Assembly (NCBI RefSeq): GCF_011578285.1 | Contig: NZ_CP049916.1 | Coordinates: forward strand, 806,001-870,000 | Origin: Acinetobacter lanii | GTDB taxonomy: Bacteria > Pseudomonadota > Gammaproteobacteria > Pseudomonadales > Moraxellaceae | Direction: 5' to 3' | DNA: 64,000 nucleotides | Shown: in pieces, positions 48,570 through 57,720 of the stretch | Layout: each line of letters starts with the position of its first letter | Numbering within the stretch: the stretch's first letter is position 1 | The notes under the pieces: generated by a model | Databases searched by the model: none | What the model saw: the letters and a program-made list of their open reading frames with translations, nothing else | Told to the model about the DNA's origin: nothing | Made by a program: the position numbers and the translations under genes

Positions 48570-50171
48570 ATGACTACATACCAAACAGCGATTGATGCAA
48601 TCCGCGAATTAAAAGCTAAATTCGGCAACACTTGGGCAGACATCAGTCCTGAAGATGCGGCGCGTATGCAAATCCAAAACCGTTTCAAAACTGGTTTAGA
48701 CATTGCAAAATACACAGCGGCAATTATGCGTCGTGATATGGCAGCTTATGATGCTGACTCTAGCAAATACACTCAATCATTGGGTTGCTGGCACGGTTTC
48801 ATTGCACAACAAAAAATGATTGCGAACAAAAAATACTTCGGTACAACTGAACGTCGCTATATCTACTTATCTGGTTGGATGGTTGCAGCACTTCGTTCTG
48901 AATTTGGTCCACTTCCTGACCAATCTATGCACGAAAAAACATCTGTACCTGCATTGATCGAAGAAATCTACACATTCTTACGTCAAGCAGATGCGAAAGA
49001 ATTAAACGACTTGTTCCGTGCGCTTAAAAAAGCAAACGAAGCAGGCGATACGGCTAAAGCAGCTGAAATCACGTCTCAAATCGATAACTTCCAAACTCAC
49101 GTTGTGCCAATTATTGCGGACATCGACGCTGGTTTTGGTAACGAAGAAGCAACTTACCTTTTAGCTAAGAAGATGATCGAAGCGGGTGCATGTGCACTTC
49201 AAATCGAAAACCAAGTGTCTGATGCGAAACAATGTGGTCACCAAGCAGGTAAAGTCACCGTTCCACACGAAGACTTCATCGCTAAAATCCATGCATTACG
49301 TTATGCATTCTTAGAAATGGGTCTTGAAGACGGTATCATCGTTGCGCGTACTGACTCTGAAGGCGCTGACTTGACTCAAAAAATCCCAGTGGTTAAAGAG
49401 CCAGGCGACATCGCTTCTCAATACATCAGCTACTTAGACACCACTGAAATCGACATTTCAGAAGCGCAAGAAGATGAAATCCTGATCAAACGTGATGGTA
49501 AACTTCACCGTCCAAAACGTCTTGCTTCTGGCTTGTACCAATTCCGTGAAGGCACGCAAATCGACCGCGTTGTACTTGACTGTGTAACTTCACTTCAAAA
49601 CGGTGCTGACTTACTTTGGATCGAAACTGCAACACCAAACGTTGCTGAAATCGCTCACATGGTGAATCGTGTTAAAGAAACCATTCCAAACGCGAAACTT
49701 GTTTATAACAACTCACCGTCATTCAACTGGACGTTGAACTTCCGTCAACAAGCGTACGATCGTTGGGTTGCTGAAGGTAAAGACGTGTCTGCTTACGACC
49801 GTGCTAAATTGATGAGCGCTGAGTACGATGAAACTGAATTGGCTGCTGAAGCTGATGAGAAAGTACGTACATTCCAAGCAGATGCTGCGCGTGAAGCGGG
49901 TGTGTTCCATCACTTGATCACACTTCCGACTTATCACACTGCTGCACTTTCTACGCATGAACTTGCTCAAGGTTACTTCGGTTCTGAAGGTATGTTGGCT
50001 TATGTTGCTGGCGTACAACGTAAAGAAATCCGCGGTACGATCGCTTGTGTGAAACACCAAGCAATGGCGGGTTCTGACATCGGTGATGATCACAAAGAAA
50101 TCTTCGCGGGTGACAACGCGCTTAAAGCGGGTGACGATGCGAAAAACACAATGAACCAATTTGGTGGTTAA
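48570..50171 (+). CDS. aceA: Isocitrate lyase (long form)
   Basis: A 533-residue isocitrate lyase, first enzyme of the glyoxylate shunt, splitting isocitrate to glyoxylate and succinate. The active-site loop is KQCGH (residues 220-224, catalytic Cys222), and DIDAGFGNEEATYLL is the metal-binding region. Length is of the longer type found in Pseudomonas and Acinetobacter. The ATG at 48570 has AAGGA; a frame-extension ATG at 48555 overlaps that site. The shunt is needed for growth on acetate, fatty acids or alkanes, which fits the lipid genes nearby. Confidence 0.95.
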   Translation: MTTYQTAIDAIRELKAKFGNTWADISPEDAARMQIQNRFKTGLDIAKYTAAIMRRDMAAYDADSSKYTQSLGCWHGFIAQQKMIANKKYFGTTERRYIYLSGWMVAALRSEFGPLPDQSMHEKTSVPALIEEIYTFLRQADAKELNDLFRALKKANEAGDTAKAAEITSQIDNFQTHVVPIIADIDAGFGNEEATYLLAKKMIEAGACALQIENQVSDAKQCGHQAGKVTVPHEDFIAKIHALRYAFLEMGLEDGIIVARTDSEGADLTQKIPVVKEPGDIASQYISYLDTTEIDISEAQEDEILIKRDGKLHRPKRLASGLYQFREGTQIDRVVLDCVTSLQNGADLLWIETATPNVAEIAHMVNRVKETIPNAKLVYNNSPSFNWTLNFRQQAYDRWVAEGKDVSAYDRAKLMSAEYDETELAAEADEKVRTFQADAAREAGVFHHLITLPTYHTAALSTHELAQGYFGSEGMLAYVAGVQRKEIRGTIACVKHQAMAGSDIGDDHKEIFAGDNALKAGDDAKNTMNQFGG

Positions 50172-50187
50172 TCCTCACAAATGATTC

Positions 50188-50217
50188 AAAAAAACCCTGC
50201 GCAAGCAGGGTTTTTTT
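50188..50217 (+). terminator. Terminator of aceA
   Basis: A 13-base perfect stem (50188-50200 with 50205-50217) and a GCAA tetraloop, with T-run; also usable by the converging NlpE-like gene. Confidence 0.9.
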
Positions 50218-50247
50218 ATGGCGCTATACTTTTAAGTCATTGATCGA

Positions 50248-50754
50248 TTAATGCAGGTCTTTCTTTAAAGTGTAATGCTCGGCTAATGCACCTTCAACTT
50301 TTTTACCTGTATCACGTTCTACCACAGAAATTTCATTTTCACCGACGAAGAAGCGCTGATTTTCTGCGGCTTTATCCAAATTGATAATCGAAAGATTGGT
50401 CTTGTCGAATTCAAAAGTACCTTTGGTTTTAATTTCGTTCCCATTGCCTTTACCTAAATATTCTTGAGTCAATTCATAAGTTTTATCAGCATTTAATTCC
50501 AGTTCAGTTTTAATACCTTCACAGTCTGCACAAGGCAGGACACCTTTATATTCACCATGCCAATCAAGTGAAGTTTCAGGTGTGTCGCCAGTAGGAACTG
50601 TTTCGGATGTTGTCGGCGGTGCTGAAGTTGAAGGACTTACACTTACAGATTCCGTTGAGGGATTGCTAACGGCAGCTTGATCTTGTTGTTGCGGTTTATT
50701 ACATGCAACCAGTCCGATACTGATCAATGTGATTGCGAGAAATGTTTTTTTCAT
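50248..50754 (-). CDS. NlpE-like lipoprotein
   Basis: A 168-residue outer-membrane lipoprotein with lipobox Cys18 (LVAC), a Ser/Pro/Thr-rich linker (residues 22-62) and an NlpE-N domain with the CADC motif (Cys75, Cys78). In E. coli NlpE senses copper, surface contact and lipoprotein stress for the Cpx system; here only the N-domain is present. ATG 50754 follows GGTGG. Confidence 0.85.
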   Translation of the reverse strand: MKKTFLAITLISIGLVACNKPQQQDQAAVSNPSTESVSVSPSTSAPPTTSETVPTGDTPETSLDWHGEYKGVLPCADCEGIKTELELNADKTYELTQEYLGKGNGNEIKTKGTFEFDKTNLSIINLDKAAENQRFFVGENEISVVERDTGKKVEGALAEHYTLKKDLH

Positions 50755-51094
50755 TGTTTCCACCAGATTTTCGCGTTTAAAGTAATGCTTTTACAGCAAA
50801 TCATGACAAATCAGCATAATGAAACTGGGGAACACAGACGGTTTAATCCTGTAATGAAATGGAGAATTTTTGTGAAAAATTTAAAATAGTGGTGTTCATT
50901 TCTAATCAGCAATTAATGAAATTGCTTGAAATTAAAGCGGGTATACAAAACAAAGATAAAGCTAATCTTCTTGGTTATTTTAATTAGAATAAATAGAAAA
51001 AATTAAATAAATTAAGTATTTAAAATATAGATGGATTGGTATCTTTGTTTAAAATTGCTACAATCTGCGATCTCTTTTTTTCGATGGTGCACGC

Positions 51095-51682
51095 GTGTAC
51101 GAAAAGTTGGCAGAACAAAGTTTAAAAATGATGGGCTGGACGCTCGATAATCATTGGCCACAAGATTTAAAACAATGTGTGATGATTGCAGCACCGCATA
51201 CCAGTAATTGGGATGCCCTATATGCACGTTTGGCACTCAAAGCATTGGGCGTGAATGTTCGTCTGACCATTAAAGACAGTTATATGAAGTTCCCATTTGG
51301 TCCCTTTGTTCGTGCTTTGGGCGGAATCGGGATTGACCGTCGTCCAAAACAAGCTGGGCAACAACGACCGAGCATGGTTGAAGTCATGAGTGATTTGTTT
51401 AAAGAGCATGATGATCTGGTCATGCTGGTGACGCCTGAAGCAACACGCGCCAAGCAAGAACAATGGAAAACTGGTTTTTATCATGTGGCAGTGACCGCAG
51501 GCGTACCCATTGCTTTAGCTTATATGGATTATGCGCATAAAAAGACTGGAGTGGGTAAAGTGGTTTATCCATCAGGAAATATGGACAAAGACATGGCGGA
51601 AATCATGGCATTTTATGCCAACATCAATGCCAAATTTCCAAAGCAATTCAGTGTTGATCAACGCTATTTAGATCAGATTTGA
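51095..51682 (+). CDS. Small lysophospholipid acyltransferase-like protein
   Basis: A 195-residue acyltransferase paralogous to the one at 35400-36029: APHTSNWDALYARL is the HxxxxD block and TPEATRAKQEQWKTGFYHVA replaces the EGTR region. The second block is degenerate relative to EGTR (EATR), which may change acceptor. The start is GTG at 51095; an ATG at 51074 is out of frame. Ends at a strong terminator. Confidence 0.82.
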   Translation: MYEKLAEQSLKMMGWTLDNHWPQDLKQCVMIAAPHTSNWDALYARLALKALGVNVRLTIKDSYMKFPFGPFVRALGGIGIDRRPKQAGQQRPSMVEVMSDLFKEHDDLVMLVTPEATRAKQEQWKTGFYHVAVTAGVPIALAYMDYAHKKTGVGKVVYPSGNMDKDMAEIMAFYANINAKFPKQFSVDQRYLDQI

Positions 51683-51687
51683 TAGAC

Positions 51688-51718
51688 AAAAAAACAGGAC
51701 ATCAGGTCCTGTTTTTTT
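51688..51718 (+). terminator. Terminator after the acyltransferase gene
   Basis: A 13-base stem (51688-51700 with 51706-51718), loop ATCAG, T-run. Confidence 0.9.
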
Positions 51719-51780
51719 ATGCATGAGTATTGTTGAATGCAGAGTGCTTAAAGAACAGTGCTTAAAAAAGCCAGCTTCAA

Positions 51781-52131
51781 TTAACTTTGATGCTGCTGCG
51801 CTGGATTTTGCAACTCGCGGGTGACACCACCTAAAAACTGACATGCCGATTTAAAGGTGACATATTCCTGTTCCACCATCTCTTCAAGCGGCATCTCAGA
51901 CGGGCTATCACCCTCTTTAAAACTTTCAATATATGAAGCTGCTTTTTCTTTACTGATTGCCAATGAGCGCTGATGGAATCCAGTAATCGGATTATGGGTG
52001 AGTTGCTCGTTGTCGATATTATTGCATTCAAATTGAGTGAGTAATTGTTCTGCCATTTCAACTTGTTGAGAAGTACCCAGTGAACAGCCTGTAAGAATCA
52101 AAAAAATGCCGGCAAATAGGAGCGATTTCAT
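51781..52131 (-). CDS. Uncharacterised lipoprotein
   Basis: A 116-residue lipoprotein: signal peptide MKSLLFAGIFLILTGC with the lipobox LTGC (Cys16) and a mature domain with two Cys (FECNN, SACQF). No family recognised. The ATG at 52131 gives the normal signal; a TTG at 52170 is the alternative but adds residues that weaken it. Confidence 0.65.
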   Translation of the reverse strand: MKSLLFAGIFLILTGCSLGTSQQVEMAEQLLTQFECNNIDNEQLTHNPITGFHQRSLAISKEKAASYIESFKEGDSPSEMPLEEMVEQEYVTFKSACQFLGGVTRELQNPAQQHQS

Positions 52132-52435
52132 GGAGAGATTGCGTGAAAAATGAGTGGCGCTATTGTACAAATTATGCTGTAGAAATAAAGTCCAATTTTC
52201 GATTCAACCGTATTCATACGCTTATAAATGCTTAAATTTACTGCGCTTCATTGAGTTTGAAAAATAAAAATAATTTAAATCAAAAATTACGTGAATCTGC
52301 ATGTGACTGAACAGCACAAAATAAAGATGATTTAAAGCTGTATGGATTCATTTTTGGCTTCAGCTTAAAGGCTTAATTATCTTTATGAGCGAGCTTTGTG
52401 TCCTGATCATGATTTAAAAACCAGTAATACGGTCT
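52132..52435. other. Intergenic
   Basis: 304 AT-rich bases between the lipoprotein start and the end of the TauE/SafE gene. No hairpin or gene is obvious. Confidence 0.3.
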
Positions 52436-53179
52436 CTATGAAAAATGGCGAATAGATGTGACCGTTAATACCCAACCCGATGCAAACAATAAGCTTAAAA
52501 CAATATGCTTAAATTGTTGTTCAGAAATTTTATAAAACAATTGTGCACCGAATATCGCAGGAATGGTCACTGCGATCACAATCACCGCCATATAACTCAA
52601 ATGACTGAATTGAATGGTGCCTTGCCATAGATACACTGTAATGGTGAACAGCTGAATGGCAAAATTGAAATGCCTTAAAATATAACGTTGTTGATCTTTG
52701 GGTAGACTTCTAAGCATGACCCATGCAGAAGGCAGTGCACCGCAAAAGCCACCGAGTCCACCCAATATACCCCCCAAAAATCCGACACTGGCGTCGGCAG
52801 GTTTGCCGAGTCGCTTCATTAACTTAAACTGTGGTGCAAAGTACATGGTCGGGCACCACAGCACTAAAAATATCCCCAAGATCAATTTAAACAGGTGTGC
52901 ATTGACCAGATCGAGTAGGTAAGTCCCTAATGGCACACCGATTAAACCGGCAAGGATATAAGGCAGAACTAAACTTTGATTAAAGTGATGTTTTTGTTCT
53001 TTGGATAGTGAAATCAGATGACACCATAGGGACGCAAACACCACCAAAGGTGCTGAGACTTGTGGAGGAAGTATCCAGACCCAAAAAGACATGGCAATCA
53101 ATGCAAATGCAAAACCCGTCAGTCCTTGTACAAAGCCGGCTAAACCTGCACCGAGTATGAAAATAATCCATAGACTCAT
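52436..53179 (-). CDS. TauE/SafE (TSUP) permease
   Basis: A 247-residue membrane protein with about eight helices. GAGLAGFVQGLTGFAFALIAMSFWVWIL and GGILGGLGGFCGALPSAWVMLRSLPK are the two inverted family repeats. The family exports sulfite, sulfoacetate or similar anions. No sulfur-metabolism neighbours, so substrate unknown. Confidence 0.88.
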   Translation of the reverse strand: MSLWIIFILGAGLAGFVQGLTGFAFALIAMSFWVWILPPQVSAPLVVFASLWCHLISLSKEQKHHFNQSLVLPYILAGLIGVPLGTYLLDLVNAHLFKLILGIFLVLWCPTMYFAPQFKLMKRLGKPADASVGFLGGILGGLGGFCGALPSAWVMLRSLPKDQQRYILRHFNFAIQLFTITVYLWQGTIQFSHLSYMAVIVIAVTIPAIFGAQLFYKISEQQFKHIVLSLLFASGWVLTVTSIRHFS

Positions 53180-53374
53180 GGGAGCTTTAACTCAAAATGG
53201 ATATGGATAAATAGAGATTCAGCATTGATAAAACGATCCATGTACAAGATTCACTAAGCGCTCATTCAAGCATAGCCTAAAAGTATGATGTTTATAAATC
53301 AACGATTCAGGAAAGGATAGCTAAACAAAATCAAAAGGATATTCGATTTTATCGAGGGCTTAAGATGCAGTAAT

Positions 53375-53402
53375 AAAAATGCCCAATTTAAATTGGGCAT
53401 TT
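53375..53402 (-). terminator. Terminator of the flotillin operon
   Basis: A perfect palindrome ATGCCCAATTT/AAATTGGGCAT (53379-53400), followed on the minus strand by TTTTTATT. Confidence 0.8.
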
Positions 53403-53435
53403 AGTGAATATGTTTCATTTAATTGGGTTGAGCGT

Positions 53436-55145
53436 TTAATCGACCTTTGGTTTTAAACTTTGGGTTAGACCATTAATGTCACCACCATTGATGCCCAATT
53501 CATTCATTAGACTATCAATTAACGGCGCTTGTGAGCGATAGCGTAGGGCGCTATTGACCACCTGATCAGAGAGTGCAACTTGACCTTGCTCAGTATTTTC
53601 ACCTGAACTTACTGAACTTCCGCCTAAGCCACCCATACCATTGACTTGGAGAATTTTGATGTCATCAATATTTTCCATTGGCTTCACACTTTCACGAATG
53701 ATTTCAGGTAAATATTTAAGCAGGGCTAAGCGAATTTGCATTTCCACTTGCTCAGAAGACAAGATATTGTTGGCTTCATTGACTGCACGTGTCCCTTCCG
53801 CATCGACTTGATATTGTTTTTCTTGCGCTTGCGCAAGAAGCACTTTCGCATCGGCTTCACCTTTGGCTTTTAAGCGCACTTTTTCAGCTTCTGCTTCTGC
53901 ACCAATACGAACAGCTTCGGCATCATCCGCTGCAGCTTGTTTTGACGCTGCTGCCGCAACTGTAATCGAAATTGCATCGGTTTCAGCGGCCTGAGTTGCT
54001 GCGACCAATTCAACTGCTTTAATACGCTCTGCACGTTGGGTTTCACGTACCGTGATGACTTCCTCTTCTGCTTTTACCGCTTGGGCACGGGCTTGATCGG
54101 CTTGAGCTTTGGCTTCAGATTCTGCACGTGATTTTTCAGCAATCGCAATGGCACGGTCTTGCTCAGCCAATTCAATGGTTTTCTTTTGTTCCACTTGGGC
54201 TTGTTGAATGATTTGAGATTTTTGAATATTTTGATTTTCTACATCTCGTGCTGCAGTAATACGTTTTAATTCAACTTCTCGACCTGCCGCAATTTGCGCT
54301 TCTTCAGCTTCACGTTTTTTCGCTGCTTCCTGCATCGCAATTTCAGCCAACTGTTCAGCTTTACGAATGGAAATTTCACGCTCTTGTTGCATCTTTGCGT
54401 ATTCTTCTTCACGCAAAATTTGCAAACGTGCTTGTTCTGCTTGCAGATTTTTGGTTTTGATCGCAAGGTCTGCATCTTGCTCAATGTCATTGCGTTTTTT
54501 ACGGCGGTCTTCAATGGTCTCAGTCAGCTTGGTTAAACCTTCCGCGTCAAAGGCATTTTGGGGGTTAAAGAACTTAAAGCTGGTTTGGTCTAAACCGGTC
54601 AATGACACTGTTTCGAGCTCTAAACCATTTTTAAATAGGTCTTCTGAGACCACTTGCTGCACTTTTTGCACGAAATCAACCCGTTTCTCATGCAACTCTT
54701 CCATGGCCATTTCAGCGGCCACTGAACGCAGTGAATCGACAAATTTACCTTCAACCAAGTCTTTTAACTCTTGAGGTGACATGGTCTTTTGACCCAAGGT
54801 TTGCGCAGCAGTGGCAATCGACTCTTCAGTGGGTTTTACACGCACATAAAACTCAGCCATGACATCGACACGCATGCGGTCACGGGTAATCAAGGCTTGA
54901 TCTGCTGCACGTTTCACTTCTAAACGTAGGGTGTTCATGTTGACAGGAATCACTTCATGTAACACCGGCAGCACGATTGCACCGCCGCCTAAAATGACTT
55001 TCTCACCACCAAAACCGGTACGTACAAAGGAGACTTCTTTACTTGAACGTTTATAAAGACGGGCAATAATGGTCCCAATCACAATCAGTGCTGCAAGGAT
55101 AATCCCGGCAATCACTAAAATTTGATAAAAACTTGAATTTTGCAT
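53436..55145 (-). CDS. Flotillin-family protein (YqiK-like)
   Basis: A 569-residue flotillin: one N-terminal membrane segment (about 8-28), an SPFH domain (about 30-220) and a long Ala/Glu/Lys-rich coiled coil (about 220-470), ending in a region with NGMGGLGGSSVSSG. Flotillins form oligomeric scaffolds that organise membrane microdomains. It follows the YqiJ-like gene by 18 bases, the usual pairing. It differs from the stomatin pair at 32788-34185. Confidence 0.9.
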   Translation of the reverse strand: MQNSSFYQILVIAGIILAALIVIGTIIARLYKRSSKEVSFVRTGFGGEKVILGGGAIVLPVLHEVIPVNMNTLRLEVKRAADQALITRDRMRVDVMAEFYVRVKPTEESIATAAQTLGQKTMSPQELKDLVEGKFVDSLRSVAAEMAMEELHEKRVDFVQKVQQVVSEDLFKNGLELETVSLTGLDQTSFKFFNPQNAFDAEGLTKLTETIEDRRKKRNDIEQDADLAIKTKNLQAEQARLQILREEEYAKMQQEREISIRKAEQLAEIAMQEAAKKREAEEAQIAAGREVELKRITAARDVENQNIQKSQIIQQAQVEQKKTIELAEQDRAIAIAEKSRAESEAKAQADQARAQAVKAEEEVITVRETQRAERIKAVELVAATQAAETDAISITVAAAASKQAAADDAEAVRIGAEAEAEKVRLKAKGEADAKVLLAQAQEKQYQVDAEGTRAVNEANNILSSEQVEMQIRLALLKYLPEIIRESVKPMENIDDIKILQVNGMGGLGGSSVSSGENTEQGQVALSDQVVNSALRYRSQAPLIDSLMNELGINGGDINGLTQSLKPKVD

Positions 55146-55163
55146 TATGTGTTTTCTCTTTGT

Positions 55164-55814
55164 TTATTCTTCAATTGAAATGGCCTGAAAGCCAATTGTG
55201 GTTTTGCGGGTTAAAATCACATGTTGACCTTGTGAAAAGGTAATATCTGTTTCAGGTTCAACTAAAATATAATGGGTTTGCCCATGCTGATCTTTGACTT
55301 TGGCTTGGGCTGGATAATTAACTTTGGCATTGCCTAAAAAGATTTCAGCACGCAGACCAATGAGCTCATCTAAGCGAATCGCTGTGGTTTCATCTTTGGG
55401 TAATACCTTAGACATGATTGCAGCCACCAAACGAACAATCGGCATGCATAAAAATAAGCTGGCAGGCGCAATGATCCACAGCGGGAAATATTGTTCTGTG
55501 ATTTCAAAATAAAGGCTTTGCACAATAAAACCAAACAGGGCATAGGTGGTGAGAAAAATAATCAACCACACCAACACCGGAATTCGCCCCAAATACAGCC
55601 AATCTAAAAATTGTAGCCAAATACCTTGATCAGCATCGACATGCACATCGGGATGTGTGGGATCGAATAAATCATCTGGAATAAATTGGTCTAAAAAACC
55701 TTGCGAGCTTGCACCCACAATCAGCAATAAGCATTCCACCACGCCCAATAACAACATCAGACATAGGCTCACGCTAAACATCAAGTTGGATGGATGGACA
55801 AATAATTCCCACAT
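55164..55814 (-). CDS. YqiJ-like OB-fold membrane protein
   Basis: A 216-residue membrane protein with membrane helices (about 10-35, 70-95, 100-125) and a C-terminal OB-like domain (about 145-215). It is an NfeD-like partner of the flotillin encoded immediately downstream. First gene of the operon. Confidence 0.85.
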   Translation of the reverse strand: MWELFVHPSNLMFSVSLCLMLLLGVVECLLLIVGASSQGFLDQFIPDDLFDPTHPDVHVDADQGIWLQFLDWLYLGRIPVLVWLIIFLTTYALFGFIVQSLYFEITEQYFPLWIIAPASLFLCMPIVRLVAAIMSKVLPKDETTAIRLDELIGLRAEIFLGNAKVNYPAQAKVKDQHGQTHYILVEPETDITFSQGQHVILTRKTTIGFQAISIEE

Positions 55815-56161
55815 GAATCCGATCTCTCATTTGTAGTTATTGTTGATTATTTTTAGATTTCATTACCTTCTAACAAATGATGATTTGCAAATCATGATTT
55901 TCAAATAATGTTAGCAGCGAGATACAATTGTTCTCACCGAATAATGAAAGATAAATTTTAAATATATAAAGTCATTATTTTGTTCTGATATCGCTTTAAA
56001 AATAATCAATTTTTCTAGTGTAAAGTGTTCATTAAAATTTGGCAAATGTTGATTATTTAATAAAAATTAAGAGCAAATGTATGATTATTCACGTTTTCAA
56101 ATGAACATTTGAGCTAAGTCTTTTAAATCAAAATCAATCTTCAATGCCCCAATTTTTAAAT

Positions 56162-56199
56162 AAAAAAAATACGCAATGATTGGGGTGATCACTGCGTAT
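56162..56199 (-). terminator. Terminator of the small RNA
   Basis: Stem of 7 bp, one A/C mismatch, 4 bp, with a 7-base C-rich loop, followed on the minus strand by eight T. It lies in no coding context. Confidence 0.85.
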
Positions 56200-56340
56200 A
56201 ACAACGAATCTGCTTGCGCAGTTTCGGTTAAGGAGAAATGTTATGAACATTGGGGATGGTTCATAACCGTGATTAAATAATAATGAATCTCGATAACTGC
56301 GTCATAGGTATTCACGTAAAGTAGTGTAAGTTCTCGTTAA
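56162..56340 (-). ncRNA. Putative small RNA resembling Aar
   Basis: On the minus strand the locus ends in a textbook terminator: ATACGCA-G-TGAT, loop CACCCCA, ATCA-T-TGCGTAT, then eight T (56162-56199). Upstream are two further hairpins: 56203-56229 (CTGC/GCAG core, GAA/TTC and AAC/GTT outside) and 56241-56266 (perfect 8-base stem TTATGAAC/GTTCATAA). Between them TTTCTCCTT (56230-56238) is free and complementary to a Shine-Dalgarno sequence. A TATATT -10 (56347-56352) would give an RNA of about 179 bases; the -35 is poor. From memory, Aar of A. baylyi is about 180 bases and lies beside trpS. Identity is inferred. Confidence 0.65.
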
Positions 56341-56346
56341 TATGCC

Positions 56347-56352
56347 AATATA
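56347..56352 (-). promoter_or_regulatory. Putative -10 box of the small RNA
   Basis: TATATT on the minus strand, placing the 5' end near 56340. No good -35 is seen; only weak matches at 56369-56376. It lies just beyond the trpS terminator. Confidence 0.35.
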
Positions 56353-56379
56353 ATCAACTCGATTGTTTAGCTGAAATTA

Positions 56380-56405
56380 AAAAACCTCTCCAAAGAGAGG
56401 TTTTT
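56380..56405 (-). terminator. Terminator of trpS
   Basis: An 11-base stem (56380-56390 with 56395-56405), loop CAAA, T-run on both strands; 30 bases past the trpS stop. Confidence 0.85.
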
Positions 56406-56434
56406 AGTCGTATCGAACAACATAAACTAACAAA

Positions 56435-57448
56435 TTAGAAGTGGAACACGCCTAAACCTGATTTCACTTCATCTAAAGTTTGTTGTGTAATATCACGACA
56501 TTTATCTGTGCCTGCTTTTAAAATATCCATGATGTAATCTGGATCTTTTTGTAGTTCTAAACGACGTTCACGAATGGGTGTAATCAACTCTTTAAGCACA
56601 CCCTCAAGACGTTTTTTCACTGTACCATCGCCTAAACCACCACGGCGGTAATGCTCTTTTAATTCTGCAACCGCTTCTTGATCAGGATCGAATGCATCAA
56701 GGTAAGTAAATACTACATTGCCTTCCACTTGACCTGGATCTTCAATACGTAAATGATTCGGATCGGTATACATCGCATTCACGGCTTTCTTAATGTCTTT
56801 GTCTGAAGCATCCAGTACAATGGTATTGCCCAAAGATTTCGACATTTTCGCTTTACCATCAAAGCCCGGTAGGCGACCCACATTGGAAAGCAACGCTTTA
56901 CATTCTGGGAGTAAATCTTGACCCATTTGACGGTTTAAACGACGCACGATTTCGTTAGTTTGTTCGATCATTGGAATTTGATCTTCACCCACAGGGACAA
57001 CAGTCGCTTTAAATGCGGTAATGTCTGCAGCTTGAGCAACCGGGTAGCACAGGAAGCCGGCTGGAATATCGCGCTCGAAACCACGCATCTGAATTTCAGA
57101 CTTAATAGTTGGGTTGCGCTCTAAACGAGACACGGTCACGAAGTTTAAATACAACATCGTCAGTTCATTTAATGCAGGTAAGCATGATTGAACACAAATC
57201 GTGGTTTTGCTTGGGTCAATACCGACAGCCAAGTAATCTGTTGCCACTTCAATAATATTGCGACGTACTTTTTCAAAGTTGTCCGCATTGTCTGTCAGTG
57301 CTTGAGCATCTGCTAAAAGCAAATGTTGATGATGTGAATCTTGTAAACCCACGCGAGAGCGTAAAGAACCGACAAAATGGCCTAAATGAAGTTGTCCTGT
57401 TGGACGGTCGCCTGTCAAAATCACAGGGCGATTGTCTAGATTACTCAT
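56435..57448 (-). CDS. trpS: Tryptophanyl-tRNA synthetase
   Basis: TrpRS, 337 residues, class I synthetase that charges tRNA-Trp. The HIGH-type motif is HLGH (residues 21-24) and the KMSKS motif is at 201-205, both intact. SGDRPTGQLHLGH-type start (here LTGDRPTGQ) matches the family. ATG start. The gene transcribes toward the small RNA locus. Confidence 0.96.
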   Translation of the reverse strand: MSNLDNRPVILTGDRPTGQLHLGHFVGSLRSRVGLQDSHHQHLLLADAQALTDNADNFEKVRRNIIEVATDYLAVGIDPSKTTICVQSCLPALNELTMLYLNFVTVSRLERNPTIKSEIQMRGFERDIPAGFLCYPVAQAADITAFKATVVPVGEDQIPMIEQTNEIVRRLNRQMGQDLLPECKALLSNVGRLPGFDGKAKMSKSLGNTIVLDASDKDIKKAVNAMYTDPNHLRIEDPGQVEGNVVFTYLDAFDPDQEAVAELKEHYRRGGLGDGTVKKRLEGVLKELITPIRERRLELQKDPDYIMDILKAGTDKCRDITQQTLDEVKSGLGVFHF

Positions 57449-57720
57449 GACTGAATACCGACTTGTATATTAAATTTTGGCTTATTGTAAGAACATCTGC
57501 GCTGTCTGCCTAGCGTTTGTTGTATGGATATAGCAATTAAGCTCTGATTTTTAAGCTAGATCATTTACAAGGCTTTTATTCCATTTGTAGGTTGAATGGG
57601 TATACACCTTATATAAGTCAAAGTTTTTTGAAATTAGCTGATTAAATTTACGGAACTACATCACTTATTTTTTTAATTTCTGTAAAATTAGCAAGATGAT
57701 ATAAAAATTGGATAATAAAA

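Larger units (their letters stand above)
55815..56434. other. Intergenic with small RNA locus
   Basis: 620 bases. The left part is AT-rich promoter region for the flotillin operon; the right part (56160-56405) is highly structured and holds the small RNA and trpS terminator described separately. Confidence 0.6.

Noticed and set aside
56236..56266. Short plus-strand leader-peptide-like ORF (ATG AAC ATT GGG GAT GGT TCA TAA) with AAGGAG upstream
   Set aside because: trpS is on the other strand and the sequence is better explained as the hairpin and anti-Shine-Dalgarno stretch of the minus-strand small RNA.
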